Assembly: GCF_024198215.1 (NCBI RefSeq)
Contig: NZ_JAKCFA010000021.1
Location: 1 to 64,000 of the forward strand
DNA from: Myxococcus qinghaiensis
GTDB taxonomy: Bacteria; Myxococcota; Myxococcia; Myxococcales; Myxococcaceae
Length of the DNA stretch: 64,000 bases
Direction of reading: 5' to 3'
The notes beneath the pieces were generated by a model. The model was not told the DNA's origin. It was given only the letters and a program-made list of their open reading frames with translations, and did not search any database. Below, one piece after another: positions 18,599 through 26,839 of the stretch; within the stretch, counting starts at the first letter, position 1, and every line of letters begins with the position of its first letter. The translations under genes were made by a program, and so were the position numbers.

Positions 18599-20064
18599 TT
18601 GCCAAGAAGACCTCTCTCGAGTTCGAGACCACGGGTGACGTGGCGCTGGACCGGATTCTCGGGGGCGGAATTCCCTCCCGCTCCATGGTGGTCATCGCCG
18701 GTGAGCCCGGGGCCGGGAAGACGGTGCTGACGCTCCAGATGCTCTTCCACGCGGCCCGGCAGGGAAAGAAGTGCCTCTACTTCACGACGCTCTCCGAGCC
18801 GGCCCTCAAGGTCATCCGCTACATGCAGCTGTTCGACTTCTTCGATGTCGAGCTGCTCGACAAGCAGGTCATCTTCGTGGACCTCGGCGCGTGCGTGCGC
18901 GAGGGGGCGGAGCGGACGCTCGCGGAGATTGAAGCGCGCGTCGAGAAGCATGAGCCGGGCTTCGTGGCCATCGACAGCTTTCGCGCCATTGGCGAGCTGC
19001 TCCAGCACCAGGGCATCGGGGCGCGGCCCTTCATCTATGACCTCGCGGTCCAGACGGCGAGCTGGGGCGCGACGACGCTGCTCGTCGGCGAATACACCCG
19101 GGACGAGTTCCCCGCCTTCGCCGAGTTCGCCGTGGCCGATGGCATCATCCGGCTGGGCAGTGAGCGACAGGAGCTCACCTCGGTGCGCGAGATGGAGGTC
19201 CTCAAGCTGCGCGGCGCGGGCTACACGTCGGGCCGGCACTTCTTCGACATCAGCAAGGCGGGCGTCTCTTTCTACCCGCGCGTGAGCACTCCCGAGGACA
19301 CCCAGGTGCAGCCCAGCGCGGACGCGGGAGTGCGCGCCACCATGGGCGTCGAGGGCCTGGATGACCTGCTCGGCGGGGGGCTTCCGAGCGGAAGCGCGAC
19401 GGTGGTGCAGGGCGGAACGGGGAGCGGAAAGACGCTGCTCAGTCTCCAGTTCCTCCTGGAGGGGGCCCGCAAGGGCGAGAAGGGCGTCCTCTTCACCCTG
19501 GAGGAGTCCCCCGACCAGCTCCGCACGATTGCCCGCAGCGTGGGATGGGACCTGGCCTCGTTCGAGGCGCAAGGCAAGCTGGTCATCAAGTATGCGTCAC
19601 CCGTGGAGCTGTCGACGGACCGCTTCCTCTATGAGGCTCGCAAGGAGGTGCGCGAGCTGGGGGCCACCCGCGCGGTGTTCGACAGCCTGACCACCATGTC
19701 CCTGGGGGTGCCCTCGGACCGTCGCTACAAGGAGATGGTCTACGCCATCGCCAAGCACATGCGCGGGGCTGGCGTCACGCTCCTGATGACCGTCGAATCC
19801 GAGCAGCTGCTGGGCACCGCCTCCATCTCCGGTCACGGCGTGTCCTTCATCGCCGACAACCTCATCCAGCTTCGCTACGTGGAGATTGGCAACAGGCTCG
19901 AGCGGGCCATCTCGGTGCTCAAGGCCCGCGGCATCAAGCACAACTCCGAGCTTCGCTCGATGACCGTGGGAGCTGACGGCTTGAAGGTGATTGAAGGGCG
20001 CTTCAGGGACCTGCGAGGCGTGCTGACGGGCCTGCCCACCCGGGAGCCGAGGGAAGGCTCATGA
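18595..20064 (+). CDS. kaiC: KaiC-like double-RecA ATPase
   Basis: 489 residues with two RecA-like domains as in KaiC: Walker A GEPGAGKT (about 36-43) and GGTGSGKT (about 271-278). The second domain keeps the EE pair (FTLEESPDQL); in the first it reads TTLSEP, so one of the two glutamates is replaced by Ser67. Aligning LGTASISGHGVSFIADN with the KaiC phosphorylation loop, the serine is kept (S417) but the adjacent threonine is Phe418. It may therefore autophosphorylate differently or not at all. It overlaps a small unknown gene upstream and a hybrid histidine kinase downstream, pointing to a signalling role rather than a cyanobacterial clock; no kaiA or kaiB is seen. Confidence 0.9.
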   Translation: MIAKKTSLEFETTGDVALDRILGGGIPSRSMVVIAGEPGAGKTVLTLQMLFHAARQGKKCLYFTTLSEPALKVIRYMQLFDFFDVELLDKQVIFVDLGACVREGAERTLAEIEARVEKHEPGFVAIDSFRAIGELLQHQGIGARPFIYDLAVQTASWGATTLLVGEYTRDEFPAFAEFAVADGIIRLGSERQELTSVREMEVLKLRGAGYTSGRHFFDISKAGVSFYPRVSTPEDTQVQPSADAGVRATMGVEGLDDLLGGGLPSGSATVVQGGTGSGKTLLSLQFLLEGARKGEKGVLFTLEESPDQLRTIARSVGWDLASFEAQGKLVIKYASPVELSTDRFLYEARKEVRELGATRAVFDSLTTMSLGVPSDRRYKEMVYAIAKHMRGAGVTLLMTVESEQLLGTASISGHGVSFIADNLIQLRYVEIGNRLERAISVLKARGIKHNSELRSMTVGADGLKVIEGRFRDLRGVLTGLPTREPREGS

Positions 20065-21680
20065 GCGCCGACTACGAGGTCGAGCTGGGGCGCATCTCGC
20101 GGACGCTCTCCGAGATTGCTCGCACGCTCGAATCGGCCGACGGGGCCGAGGAGCGCGTCCAGCGCACGCTGGAGCTGACGCGGCAGCTGGTCCCCTATCG
20201 GCGGGTCTCGCTCCTGAGGGCGTTCGCGGGCACTCCGTACACGCTGTTCGTCGTCCCCGAGCTGCCCGCCGCGGAGCGCAACGCGCTGCTTTCGACGCTC
20301 ACCCGGCTCTTCCGCCTCATCGCGCACTCCGACGAGATTGGACGCTCGTCGGATGCGAATCCGCACCTGACCTTGCCGTTGATGGGGCTGGACGAGGTCA
20401 TCGGCCTGGTGCGCATGGAGCCGTCCGCGAACATCTCCTACGACGTGCAGCATCTTCGGCTGCTCTCGGTCATCGCGGCGCAGCTTGGCGCCTACTTGAC
20501 GATGATAAAGCTGCGCGACGAGGACACGCAGCGGACCCGCGAGCTCGCCGCGGCCCATGACTTCCAGCAGATCCTCGTGGGCGTCGTCAGCCATGATTTG
20601 CGCAATCCGCTCTCGGTCATCACCACCGTGGCCTCCCATCTGTTGCGCAAGACGGAGGACCCCCAGCGGGCGAAGGCCATCGAGCGAGCCCTCCGAAGCG
20701 CGGAGCGCGCCAACCTCATCATCAACGACCTCCTGGACGTCACCCACGCTCGGGTGACCAGCCACCTGCCGGTGACGCGGCAGCGCATGGACCTCCTGGC
20801 GCTCCTCAAGGAGGCGATTGACGTCATGCGCCTGTCCAACCCCGGGCGGGAGCTTCAGCTGGTGACGGAGCAGGAGGCAGTCCCAGGCGACTGGGACCCT
20901 GGCCGCCTCATGCAGGTGGCGACCAACCTCATCACCAACGCCCTGCAGTACGGAGCCGCGCGAGCGCCCGTGTGCGTCACCCTCCAGGCGGACGACGACC
21001 AGGTCGTCCTCGCGGTGCACAACCAGGGGCCCGCGATTCCCACGGACCTGGTCCCGGTGCTCTTCAATCCCTTCCGACAGGGACAGCACGCCAGGCAGCG
21101 CATGGTGGGCGGAGGCCTGGGCCTCGGGCTCTACATCGTCGAGCAGATTGCTCGCAGCCACGGTGGCACGGTGGCCGTCCGCTCCTCCGAGGCCGAGGGG
21201 ACGACCTTCACGGTGGTGCTCCCCCGGTCGGAGACGAGTCGGCGCGCGAGCGGAGACGCTTCCGCGCGGGGCGCTGAGCTTGGAGCCGAGCTCACGTCCA
21301 CGGAGCGTGGGGGCGCTGTCTCCACCACGGTGATGGTGGTCGAGGACGAGGACGAAGTCCGGCTCGGCATCTCGGAGATTCTGGAGAGCAGGGGCTACAA
21401 GGTGGTGCTCGCGCCGAACGGCCAGGTGGCGCTCGAGCTGCTTCAACAGGGCCTGCGCCCCGGTCTCATCCTCCTGGACATTCGAATGCCCGTCATGGAT
21501 GGCGAGGCGTTCTACAACGCCTGTCGTGACGACCCCGAGCTCTCCTCGATTCCGCTCCTGGTCATCTCCGCGGATGCCGCCACCGCCGTGAAGCTGACTC
21601 GCAGTGGCGCGTCGGGCTACCTGCCGAAGCCCGTCCAGCCGGAGACGCTGCTGCGCGCCATCGAGACCTACTCTCAATAG
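20061..21680 (+). CDS. Hybrid histidine kinase with GAF-like sensor and receiver domain
   Basis: 539 residues: a GAF-like domain (about 30-150), HisKA with H178 in VGVVSHDLRNPLSVI, a HATPase domain (VATNLITNALQYGA; GGGLGLGLYIVEQIARSHGG) and a C-terminal receiver with D473 in LILLDIRMPVMDGE. No membrane segments, so cytoplasmic. Its ATG overlaps the end of the KaiC-like gene, so output of the ATPase is probably read by this kinase, in the way KaiC states are read by a clock-linked kinase in cyanobacteria (analogy only). No separate output regulator is encoded next to it. A bidirectional hairpin terminator follows. Confidence 0.9.
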   Translation: MSADYEVELGRISRTLSEIARTLESADGAEERVQRTLELTRQLVPYRRVSLLRAFAGTPYTLFVVPELPAAERNALLSTLTRLFRLIAHSDEIGRSSDANPHLTLPLMGLDEVIGLVRMEPSANISYDVQHLRLLSVIAAQLGAYLTMIKLRDEDTQRTRELAAAHDFQQILVGVVSHDLRNPLSVITTVASHLLRKTEDPQRAKAIERALRSAERANLIINDLLDVTHARVTSHLPVTRQRMDLLALLKEAIDVMRLSNPGRELQLVTEQEAVPGDWDPGRLMQVATNLITNALQYGAARAPVCVTLQADDDQVVLAVHNQGPAIPTDLVPVLFNPFRQGQHARQRMVGGGLGLGLYIVEQIARSHGGTVAVRSSEAEGTTFTVVLPRSETSRRASGDASARGAELGAELTSTERGGAVSTTVMVVEDEDEVRLGISEILESRGYKVVLAPNGQVALELLQQGLRPGLILLDIRMPVMDGEAFYNACRDDPELSSIPLLVISADAATAVKLTRSGASGYLPKPVQPETLLRAIETYSQ

Positions 21681-21686
21681 GCTTGT

Positions 21687-21711
21687 GCCCCGAAGCCCAC
21701 CGCTTCGGGGC
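21687..21711. terminator. Bidirectional hairpin terminator
   Basis: GCCCCGAAGC (21687-21696) and GCTTCGGGGC (21702-21711) form a perfect 10-bp stem with a 5-base loop between the convergent kinase and VOC genes. Flanks are not T-rich. Confidence 0.65.
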
Positions 21712-21728
21712 GAGGCCTCCAGGGGAGG

Positions 21729-22145
21729 CTACTGCTGCTGCTGCGGCGCGGCGGCGGCGGGGTCCATCCAGAAGCTCTCCCACTGGTGGCCGTCCAGGTC
21801 CTCGAAGCTGCGCTGGTACATGAAGCCGTGGTCCATCTTCTCCTTGGACTCCTTCGCGCCCGCCGCGAGCGCCTTCTCCATCAGCGCGTCGACGGCGGCC
21901 CGGCTGTCCACCGTCAGCGCGATGATGACCTCGGTCGACTTCGTGGCGTCGGAGATCTCCTTCTTGATGAAGCTCTTGAAGAAGGGCTTCACCAGCAGCA
22001 TCGCGTAGATGTGCTCGTTGATGACCATGCACGTCGCGTTGGCGTCCGTGAACTGGGGGTTGAACGTGTAGCCCAGCTTCGTGAAGAAGCCGACCGAGCG
22101 CTCCAGCGACTCGACGGGGAGGTTGACGAAAATCTTGGTACCCAT
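21729..22145 (-). CDS. VOC-superfamily (glyoxalase/bleomycin-resistance-like) protein
   Basis: 138 residues with the paired beta-alpha-beta-beta-beta layout of the VOC fold: TKIFVNLPVESLERSVGFFTKLGYTFNPQFTDANATCMVINEHIYAMLL in the first half and EVIIALTVDSRAAVDALMEKALAAGAKES with FEDLDGHQWESFWMD in the second. Proteins beginning this way are usually annotated as lactoylglutathione-lyase-like, but the substrate is not predictable. The C-terminus is a short Ala/Gln run. Transcribed alone, convergent with the kinase gene. Confidence 0.85.
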   Translation of the reverse strand: MGTKIFVNLPVESLERSVGFFTKLGYTFNPQFTDANATCMVINEHIYAMLLVKPFFKSFIKKEISDATKSTEVIIALTVDSRAAVDALMEKALAAGAKESKEKMDHGFMYQRSFEDLDGHQWESFWMDPAAAAPQQQQ

Positions 22146-22267
22146 GGTGTGGCTCCTTCGAAAGGTTGGAAGAGGTGAACGCCGCCTTCAACCTCACGAC
22201 GAACGTGTTTCCGGGAGATCGACACGGGATTTATTTTCCCCGGAGCGGCCCGTGACTCTACTCCCCT

Positions 22268-22315
22268 TGACGTTCTAGGGGAGCCGTCGGTACTGTCCCC
22301 TAGACACTCTAGGGG
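22268..22315 (+). promoter_or_regulatory. PadR-gene promoter with overlapping palindromic operators
   Basis: A promoter TTGACG (22268-22273), 17-bp spacer, TACTGT (22291-22296) is visible. Three copies of TCTAGGGG occur: 22274-22281, its complement at 22297-22304, and 22308-22315. The last two form the perfect palindrome CCCCTAGAcacTCTAGGGG, ending five bases before the ATG. One copy overlaps the promoter spacer and the palindrome covers the expected transcription start, the classic layout for repression by the PadR protein encoded next. Confidence 0.7.
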
Positions 22316-22320
22316 ACTCG

Positions 22321-22662
22321 ATGCAAGTCGACTTGCTGCAGGGCACGCTGGACATGCTCATCCTCAAGACGCTCACGGGCGGGCCCATGCATGGCTACGC
22401 GGTGGCGAGCTGGCTCCAGCGCACGACGGATGACGCGCTGTGTGTGGAGGAGGGTTCGCTGTACCCGGCGCTCCACCGGATGACGCGGCGGGGGTGGGTG
22501 AAGGCGGATTGGGGGGTGTCGGAGAACAACCGCCGCGCGAAGTTCTACACGCTGACGGCGGAGGGACGGCGGCAGCTGAAGGAGGAGTCCTCCTCCTGGG
22601 AGCGGCTGACGCAGGCCGTGGCCAAGGTGCTCCACGCCCAGCCGGCGACGCAGGGCGCTTGA
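22321..22662 (+). CDS. PadR-family transcriptional regulator
   Basis: 113-residue winged-helix regulator with the PadR signature LLQGTLDMLILKTLTGGPMHGYAVASWLQ, EGSLYPALHRMTRRGWVKADWG and the C-terminal dimerisation helix. It stands 18 bases before an ADOP-type permease gene, a pairing often seen in acidobacteria and myxobacteria, and should repress that unit. The palindromic repeats directly upstream are the likely operator. The start codon is set by the MQVDLLQGTLDMLIL opening, which matches the family. Confidence 0.92.
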   Translation: MQVDLLQGTLDMLILKTLTGGPMHGYAVASWLQRTTDDALCVEEGSLYPALHRMTRRGWVKADWGVSENNRRAKFYTLTAEGRRQLKEESSSWERLTQAVAKVLHAQPATQGA

Positions 22663-22680
22663 GAGTGAGGACACCTGGCC

Positions 22681-25386
22681 ATGCGCTGGATTGAAGACCG
22701 CTACCACGCGCTGCGCGCCCTGGTGCGGCGTGGGCAGTTGGAGACCGATGTCTCCGACGAGCTGGAGTTCCACCTCGCCATGCGCACCGAGGAGTACGTC
22801 GCGCGCGGCATGACGCCCGAGGCGGCGCGCGCGGAGGCGCTCAAGCGCTTCGGCAGCGTGGACGCCTATCGCCAGGAGACTCACATGATTGACCGGGGCC
22901 TGGCGCGCGAGGTGCGCCGCACGGAGCTGTGGGACATGGCCCGGCGTGAGACGCGGCAGGCGCTGCGCTCGCTCTCGCGCAGCCCGTCCTTCGCCTGGAT
23001 GGCGGTGCTCACGCTGGCGCTGGGGCTGGGCGCGACGACGGCGCTGTACTCGGTGGTGGACGCGGTGGTGCTGCGCCCGCTGCCGTACGCGGCGCCGGAG
23101 CAGCTCGTCTGGCTCGACAGCCCGGTGCCCAAGCTGGGACCGGACGCGAAGTGGGACTTGTCCGAGGCGGGCTTCCACCACTTCGCCCGCGAGGCCCGCG
23201 CCTTCGCGTCGCTGGGGGCGTTCGACCAGTACAACGGCAGCCTCGCCGCTGACGACGGCGCGACCCGGGTGGACGTCGCCACGGTGTCGGCGGGAATGAT
23301 GGACGTGCTGCGCGCCCGCCCGGCGCTCGGTCGTCTCATCACTCCGGACGTCGACACGCCCGGCTCCCCGCGCGTGGTGGTGCTGGGCCATGACTTCTGG
23401 GTGCGGCGGTACGGAGCGGACCCGCGCGTGGTCGGCACCTCGATTCGCCTGGACGACGAGCCCACGGAGGTCATCGGCGTCATGGCGCCGGGCCTCCATC
23501 TGCCGGATGACACCGTGGACCTCTGGGCGCCGCTGCGGATGGACCCGACGAGTCCGCCGGTGAACTCGCACTGGGTGCGCACCGTCGGCCGGCTGAGGGA
23601 GGGCTTCACCGTGGAGCAGGCCCAGGCCGAGCTCACCGGGCTGACGGGGCGCCTGCCGGAGCTGTTCCCCCGGGCGTACCAGGAGAGCTTCATTCGCGAG
23701 ACAGGGTTCACCACGCGGGTGATGCCGCTCGCGCGACACGTGGTGGGCGACGTGGGCCGGGTGCTGTGGATTCTGCTCGGCTCGGTGGCCCTGGTGCTGC
23801 TCATCGCTTGCGCCAACGTGGCAAACCTCTTCCTCGTGCGCGCGGAGGCGCGCAGGCGCGAGCTGGCGGTGCGCTCCGCGCTGGGCGCCGGACGCGGGGA
23901 CCTGGCCTGGCATGCGCTCACGGAGAGCCTGCTGCTGTGCGGGGTGGCGGGCGCGCTGGGACTGCTCCTCGCGCACGGGGCGCTGCGCCTGCTGGTGTCG
24001 CTGGAGCCGACGGGGCTGCCGCGCCTGCGGGAGGTGGGGCTGGGCTGGCACGGCGTCCTGTTCGCCAGCGGGCTGGCGCTGCTGGCCGGAGGGGTCTTCG
24101 GGCTCTTTCCGCTGCTGACGGGCAACAAGGACCTGGCGAGGCTGCGCGAGTCGGGGCGAGGGCTGACGGCCTCGCGCCGGAGCAACCTGGTGCGCGGAGG
24201 CATGGTGGTGGGGCAGGTGGGGCTGGCGGTGGTGCTGCTGGCCGCCGCGGGGGTGATGCTGCGCAGCTACTGGACGCTGCACCGCGTGGACCCGGGGCTC
24301 GACGCGAGGAACGTGCTCACGTTCGACATCGTGCTCCCGCGCACGCGCTATACGAACTACGACGAGGTGAACCGCTTCCACCGGGAGATGCTCGCGCGCA
24401 TCGAGGCCCTGCCGGGCGTGACGAGCGCCAGCGTCTCCACCCACCTGCCGCTGCGGCGCTTCGGCGGGTGCGCGGCCATGGCCGCCGAGGGCCAGTCCAC
24501 GGAGCCCAACAAGCAGCCCTGTGTCACGTCGCCGGGGGCGGCGCCGGGGTACTTCAAGGCCCTGGGAATCCCGCTGGTCCAGGGGCGCGAGTTCACCTGG
24601 GACGACCTGGAGCAGAAGGCGGACGGCGTGCTGGTGACGAAGGCGCTCGCCGAGCGGCTCTGGCCGGGACAGGACGCGCTGGGCAAGGGCATCCGGGGCA
24701 ATGGCCTCGGGCCGCCGTACTACAGGGTCATCGGCGTGACGGGGCCGCTCAGGGCCCAGGGATTGGACAAGCCTCCCTCGGAGGCGGTGTTCTTCCCGCT
24801 TGCGCCGGCCGAGGGCCTTCCGCTGTGGGGGCCCCGTCGCTCTCCCACCGTGGTGGTGCGCACGGCGACCTCGCGCCCGGAGCTGCTCACGCCCGATATC
24901 CGGCGCATCCTGGCGGAGCTGGACGACACGGTGCCCATGGCCAACGTGGAGACGATGGAGCGCGTGGTGGCGAAGTCGCCGTCGGTGGCGCGGGCGTCCT
25001 TCACGCTGTTCCTGCTGGGCATCTCCGGGGGCATGGCGCTGCTGTTGAGCGCGGTGGGGCTCTACGGCGTCATCGCCTTCATCGTGGGACAGCGGCGCGG
25101 GGAGCTGGGCATCCGCCTGGCCCTGGGCGCCCGCGCGGCGCAGGTGGCCGGCATGGTGGTGCTCCAGTCACTGCGCTTCACGGGGCTGGGAATCGTCCTT
25201 GGGCTCTTGGGCGCGCTGGCGATGGGGCAGGTGCTCGGCGCGCTGCTCTTCGAGGTGAGCGCGGCGGACCCGCTCGTCCTCGCGGGTGTGTGCGGGCTGC
25301 TCGTCACCCTGGCCGTGCTGGCCAGCTACGGGCCCGCGCGCCGCGCCTCTCGCGTGGACCCGGCCGAGGTGCTGCGCTCGGAGTAG
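22681..25386 (+). CDS. ADOP-type ABC transporter permease (MacB/FtsX-like)
   Basis: 901 residues. An N-terminal permease-prefix domain (about 1-70; LVRRGQLETDVSDELEFHLAMR) precedes two MacB-like halves, each with a periplasmic domain and FtsX-type membrane segments (ALVLLIACANVANLFLVRAEARRRELAVR; the last block AFIVGQRRGELGIRLALGA). This is the duplicated ADOP arrangement, with about eight membrane helices. No ATP-binding subunit is encoded nearby. Such proteins probably couple ATP hydrolysis by a separate subunit to export of peptides or lipids. Controlled with the adjacent PadR gene. Confidence 0.9.
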   Translation: MRWIEDRYHALRALVRRGQLETDVSDELEFHLAMRTEEYVARGMTPEAARAEALKRFGSVDAYRQETHMIDRGLAREVRRTELWDMARRETRQALRSLSRSPSFAWMAVLTLALGLGATTALYSVVDAVVLRPLPYAAPEQLVWLDSPVPKLGPDAKWDLSEAGFHHFAREARAFASLGAFDQYNGSLAADDGATRVDVATVSAGMMDVLRARPALGRLITPDVDTPGSPRVVVLGHDFWVRRYGADPRVVGTSIRLDDEPTEVIGVMAPGLHLPDDTVDLWAPLRMDPTSPPVNSHWVRTVGRLREGFTVEQAQAELTGLTGRLPELFPRAYQESFIRETGFTTRVMPLARHVVGDVGRVLWILLGSVALVLLIACANVANLFLVRAEARRRELAVRSALGAGRGDLAWHALTESLLLCGVAGALGLLLAHGALRLLVSLEPTGLPRLREVGLGWHGVLFASGLALLAGGVFGLFPLLTGNKDLARLRESGRGLTASRRSNLVRGGMVVGQVGLAVVLLAAAGVMLRSYWTLHRVDPGLDARNVLTFDIVLPRTRYTNYDEVNRFHREMLARIEALPGVTSASVSTHLPLRRFGGCAAMAAEGQSTEPNKQPCVTSPGAAPGYFKALGIPLVQGREFTWDDLEQKADGVLVTKALAERLWPGQDALGKGIRGNGLGPPYYRVIGVTGPLRAQGLDKPPSEAVFFPLAPAEGLPLWGPRRSPTVVVRTATSRPELLTPDIRRILAELDDTVPMANVETMERVVAKSPSVARASFTLFLLGISGGMALLLSAVGLYGVIAFIVGQRRGELGIRLALGARAAQVAGMVVLQSLRFTGLGIVLGLLGALAMGQVLGALLFEVSAADPLVLAGVCGLLVTLAVLASYGPARRASRVDPAEVLRSE

Positions 25387-25414
25387 CCCGGGGTTGCCGC
25401 CATGCCGATGGCGG

Positions 25415-25906
25415 TCATTGGCCTGGTTTCACCCGAAGCCAGGACAGGGCCTGGAGGGACGAGAACCAGGCACCCGCGACGAGGAGGTGGCGCAGGTGGT
25501 TCAGCCGCGCCCAGAGCAGCGCGCTCTCCACGGACGCCGGGCTGTCGGGCGCCTGCATCAGCCGCATCATGGTGGGGATGAAGTACGAGAAGGTGAAGAG
25601 CCTGTCCACGAGCGCCACCAGCGCGGCCCCAAGCCACCAGAAGCGCAGCGGCCCCGTGGCGCGCGTGGCGAAGTAGAGGCTCGCCAGGGTGAGCAGCGTC
25701 AGCGGCCCGGTGCTGACGAAGGCCCAGAAGCGCCGCCCCACGTCGTCTTGTCGCGCCGCCTCCGCGAGCCAGTGCGCGTTCGTGGTGTCCAGCCACCTGG
25801 GAAGCACGATGCGGTGCTCGTAGAGCCCCGCGCCGAACGAGACGCCCAGGTTGAGCACGAAGAGCCACAGGAAGAGTTCCGCCGCCGACGGCTTCAGGTT
25901 CATCAT
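25415..25906 (-). CDS. Four-helix membrane protein (possibly DUF1772-like)
   Basis: 163 residues with four hydrophobic segments: ELFLWLFVLNLGVSFGAGLYEH, WAFVSTGPLTLLTLASLYFA, FWWLGAALVALVDRLFTFSYFIP and LRHLLVAGAWFSSLQALSW. Conserved-looking polar residues (E in GLYEHRIVLP, R in LVDRLFTFSYF) resemble DUF1772/anthrone-oxygenase-like membrane proteins, but that match is uncertain. It is transcribed away from the AraC-type regulator gene across a 78-bp gap, so it may be that regulator's target. Confidence 0.65.
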   Translation of the reverse strand: MMNLKPSAAELFLWLFVLNLGVSFGAGLYEHRIVLPRWLDTTNAHWLAEAARQDDVGRRFWAFVSTGPLTLLTLASLYFATRATGPLRFWWLGAALVALVDRLFTFSYFIPTMMRLMQAPDSPASVESALLWARLNHLRHLLVAGAWFSSLQALSWLRVKPGQ

Positions 25907-25984
25907 GCGGGCAGGATGCGCCCCGTGGCGCGCGAGCGTCTTTCGTACCCTTGTGCTGTTTTTCTGAATCCTGCGGTGTTCCCC

Positions 25985-26773
25985 ATGGACCCCCGACACG
26001 CCCTCCTCGCGCAGATTGGCGCCGACATCGTCCGCTTCCAGGATGCCTCCGCGGAGTTCGACGCGGCCGTCGGGGAGGTGCTCGCGCTCGGTCGCGCGGA
26101 GCTGGCGTGCCTGGCGCAGCTGCACTTCGGAGGTCCCACGCCCTTGAGCGCCGTCGCGCGAGGCACCGACGTGGCCCGGCTGGAGCTCGCCGGCTATGTC
26201 CGGCGGGAGGCCGCTGGAGGTGGCAGGCGGCTCGCGCTCACCGAGCATGCGCGCGAGTGGATTGAGACGCTCTGGGGGCCCCTCCGCGTGGATGGGTTCC
26301 AGTTGATGTCCGCCCTGCCGGATGCGGACCTGAAGCTCATCGCGGGCTTCCTGACCGCGGCCAGGGCGGTCCAGGACCGTCATGCCACTCGGGTGGCGAA
26401 GCTGCTCCAGGCCCCGGGAGGCTCGAGGGCGGCGCGACGGCGGGGTGGTCTCTCCGCCGCCGCGCTCCACCGCGTGCAGCTCTTCATCGAGGCGCACCTC
26501 GCGCGGAAGCTGCGCGTGGAGGAAATGGCCCAGCGCTCGGGGTTGAGCGTCTTCTACTTCACCCGCGCCTTCCGTCAGTCCATGGGGATGACGCCGCATG
26601 CCTACGTGCAGCAGCGGCGGGTGGAGCGGGCGCGTGAGTTGTTGAGCCGCACGTCCCGCTCTCTGGGCGACATCGCGCTGGAGGTCGGCTTCAGCTCGCA
26701 GAGCCACTTCACCACGGTCTTCCGCCGACTCACGGGGCTCACTCCCGCCGTCCTCCGGCGCGGGGGCGGGTGA
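25985..26773 (+). CDS. AraC-family regulator with an N-terminal winged-helix-like domain
   Basis: 262 residues. The C-terminal AraC domain (about 160-255) is complete with both helix-turn-helix units: KLRVEEMAQRSGLSVFYFTRAFRQ and SLGDIALEVGFSSQSHFTTVFRRLTGLTPAVLRR. The N-terminal 120 residues resemble a MarR-type fold (LACLAQLHFGGPTPLSAVARGTDVARLELAGYVRRE, GGGRRLALTEHAREW), an unusual partner for AraC. It starts at ATG 25985; the frame is open far upstream but without a start signal. Likely controls the divergent membrane-protein gene. Confidence 0.85.
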   Translation: MDPRHALLAQIGADIVRFQDASAEFDAAVGEVLALGRAELACLAQLHFGGPTPLSAVARGTDVARLELAGYVRREAAGGGRRLALTEHAREWIETLWGPLRVDGFQLMSALPDADLKLIAGFLTAARAVQDRHATRVAKLLQAPGGSRAARRRGGLSAAALHRVQLFIEAHLARKLRVEEMAQRSGLSVFYFTRAFRQSMGMTPHAYVQQRRVERARELLSRTSRSLGDIALEVGFSSQSHFTTVFRRLTGLTPAVLRRGGG

Positions 26774-26774
26774 G

Positions 26775-26806
26775 CCGCGCCGCGAGGGCGTGTCCTCGCG
26801 GCGCGG
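26775..26806. terminator. Hairpin terminator between convergent genes
   Basis: CCGCGCCGCGAGG (26775-26787) pairs perfectly with CCTCGCGGCGCGG (26794-26806) around a 6-base loop; TCTGTTTC follows on the plus strand. Separates the AraC-type gene from the exporter gene. Confidence 0.7.
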
Positions 26807-26839
26807 TCTGTTTCGATGAGCAGGCGCTGTCCGGCGGGC

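Noticed and set aside
18595..20064. A complete cyanobacterial-type Kai clock
   Set aside because: No KaiA- or KaiB-like gene lies nearby and phosphosite residues differ.
22309..24444. A 711-codon minus-strand frame opposite the PadR and ADOP genes
   Set aside because: Codon-bias shadow with His/Arg/Gln-rich, motif-free translation.
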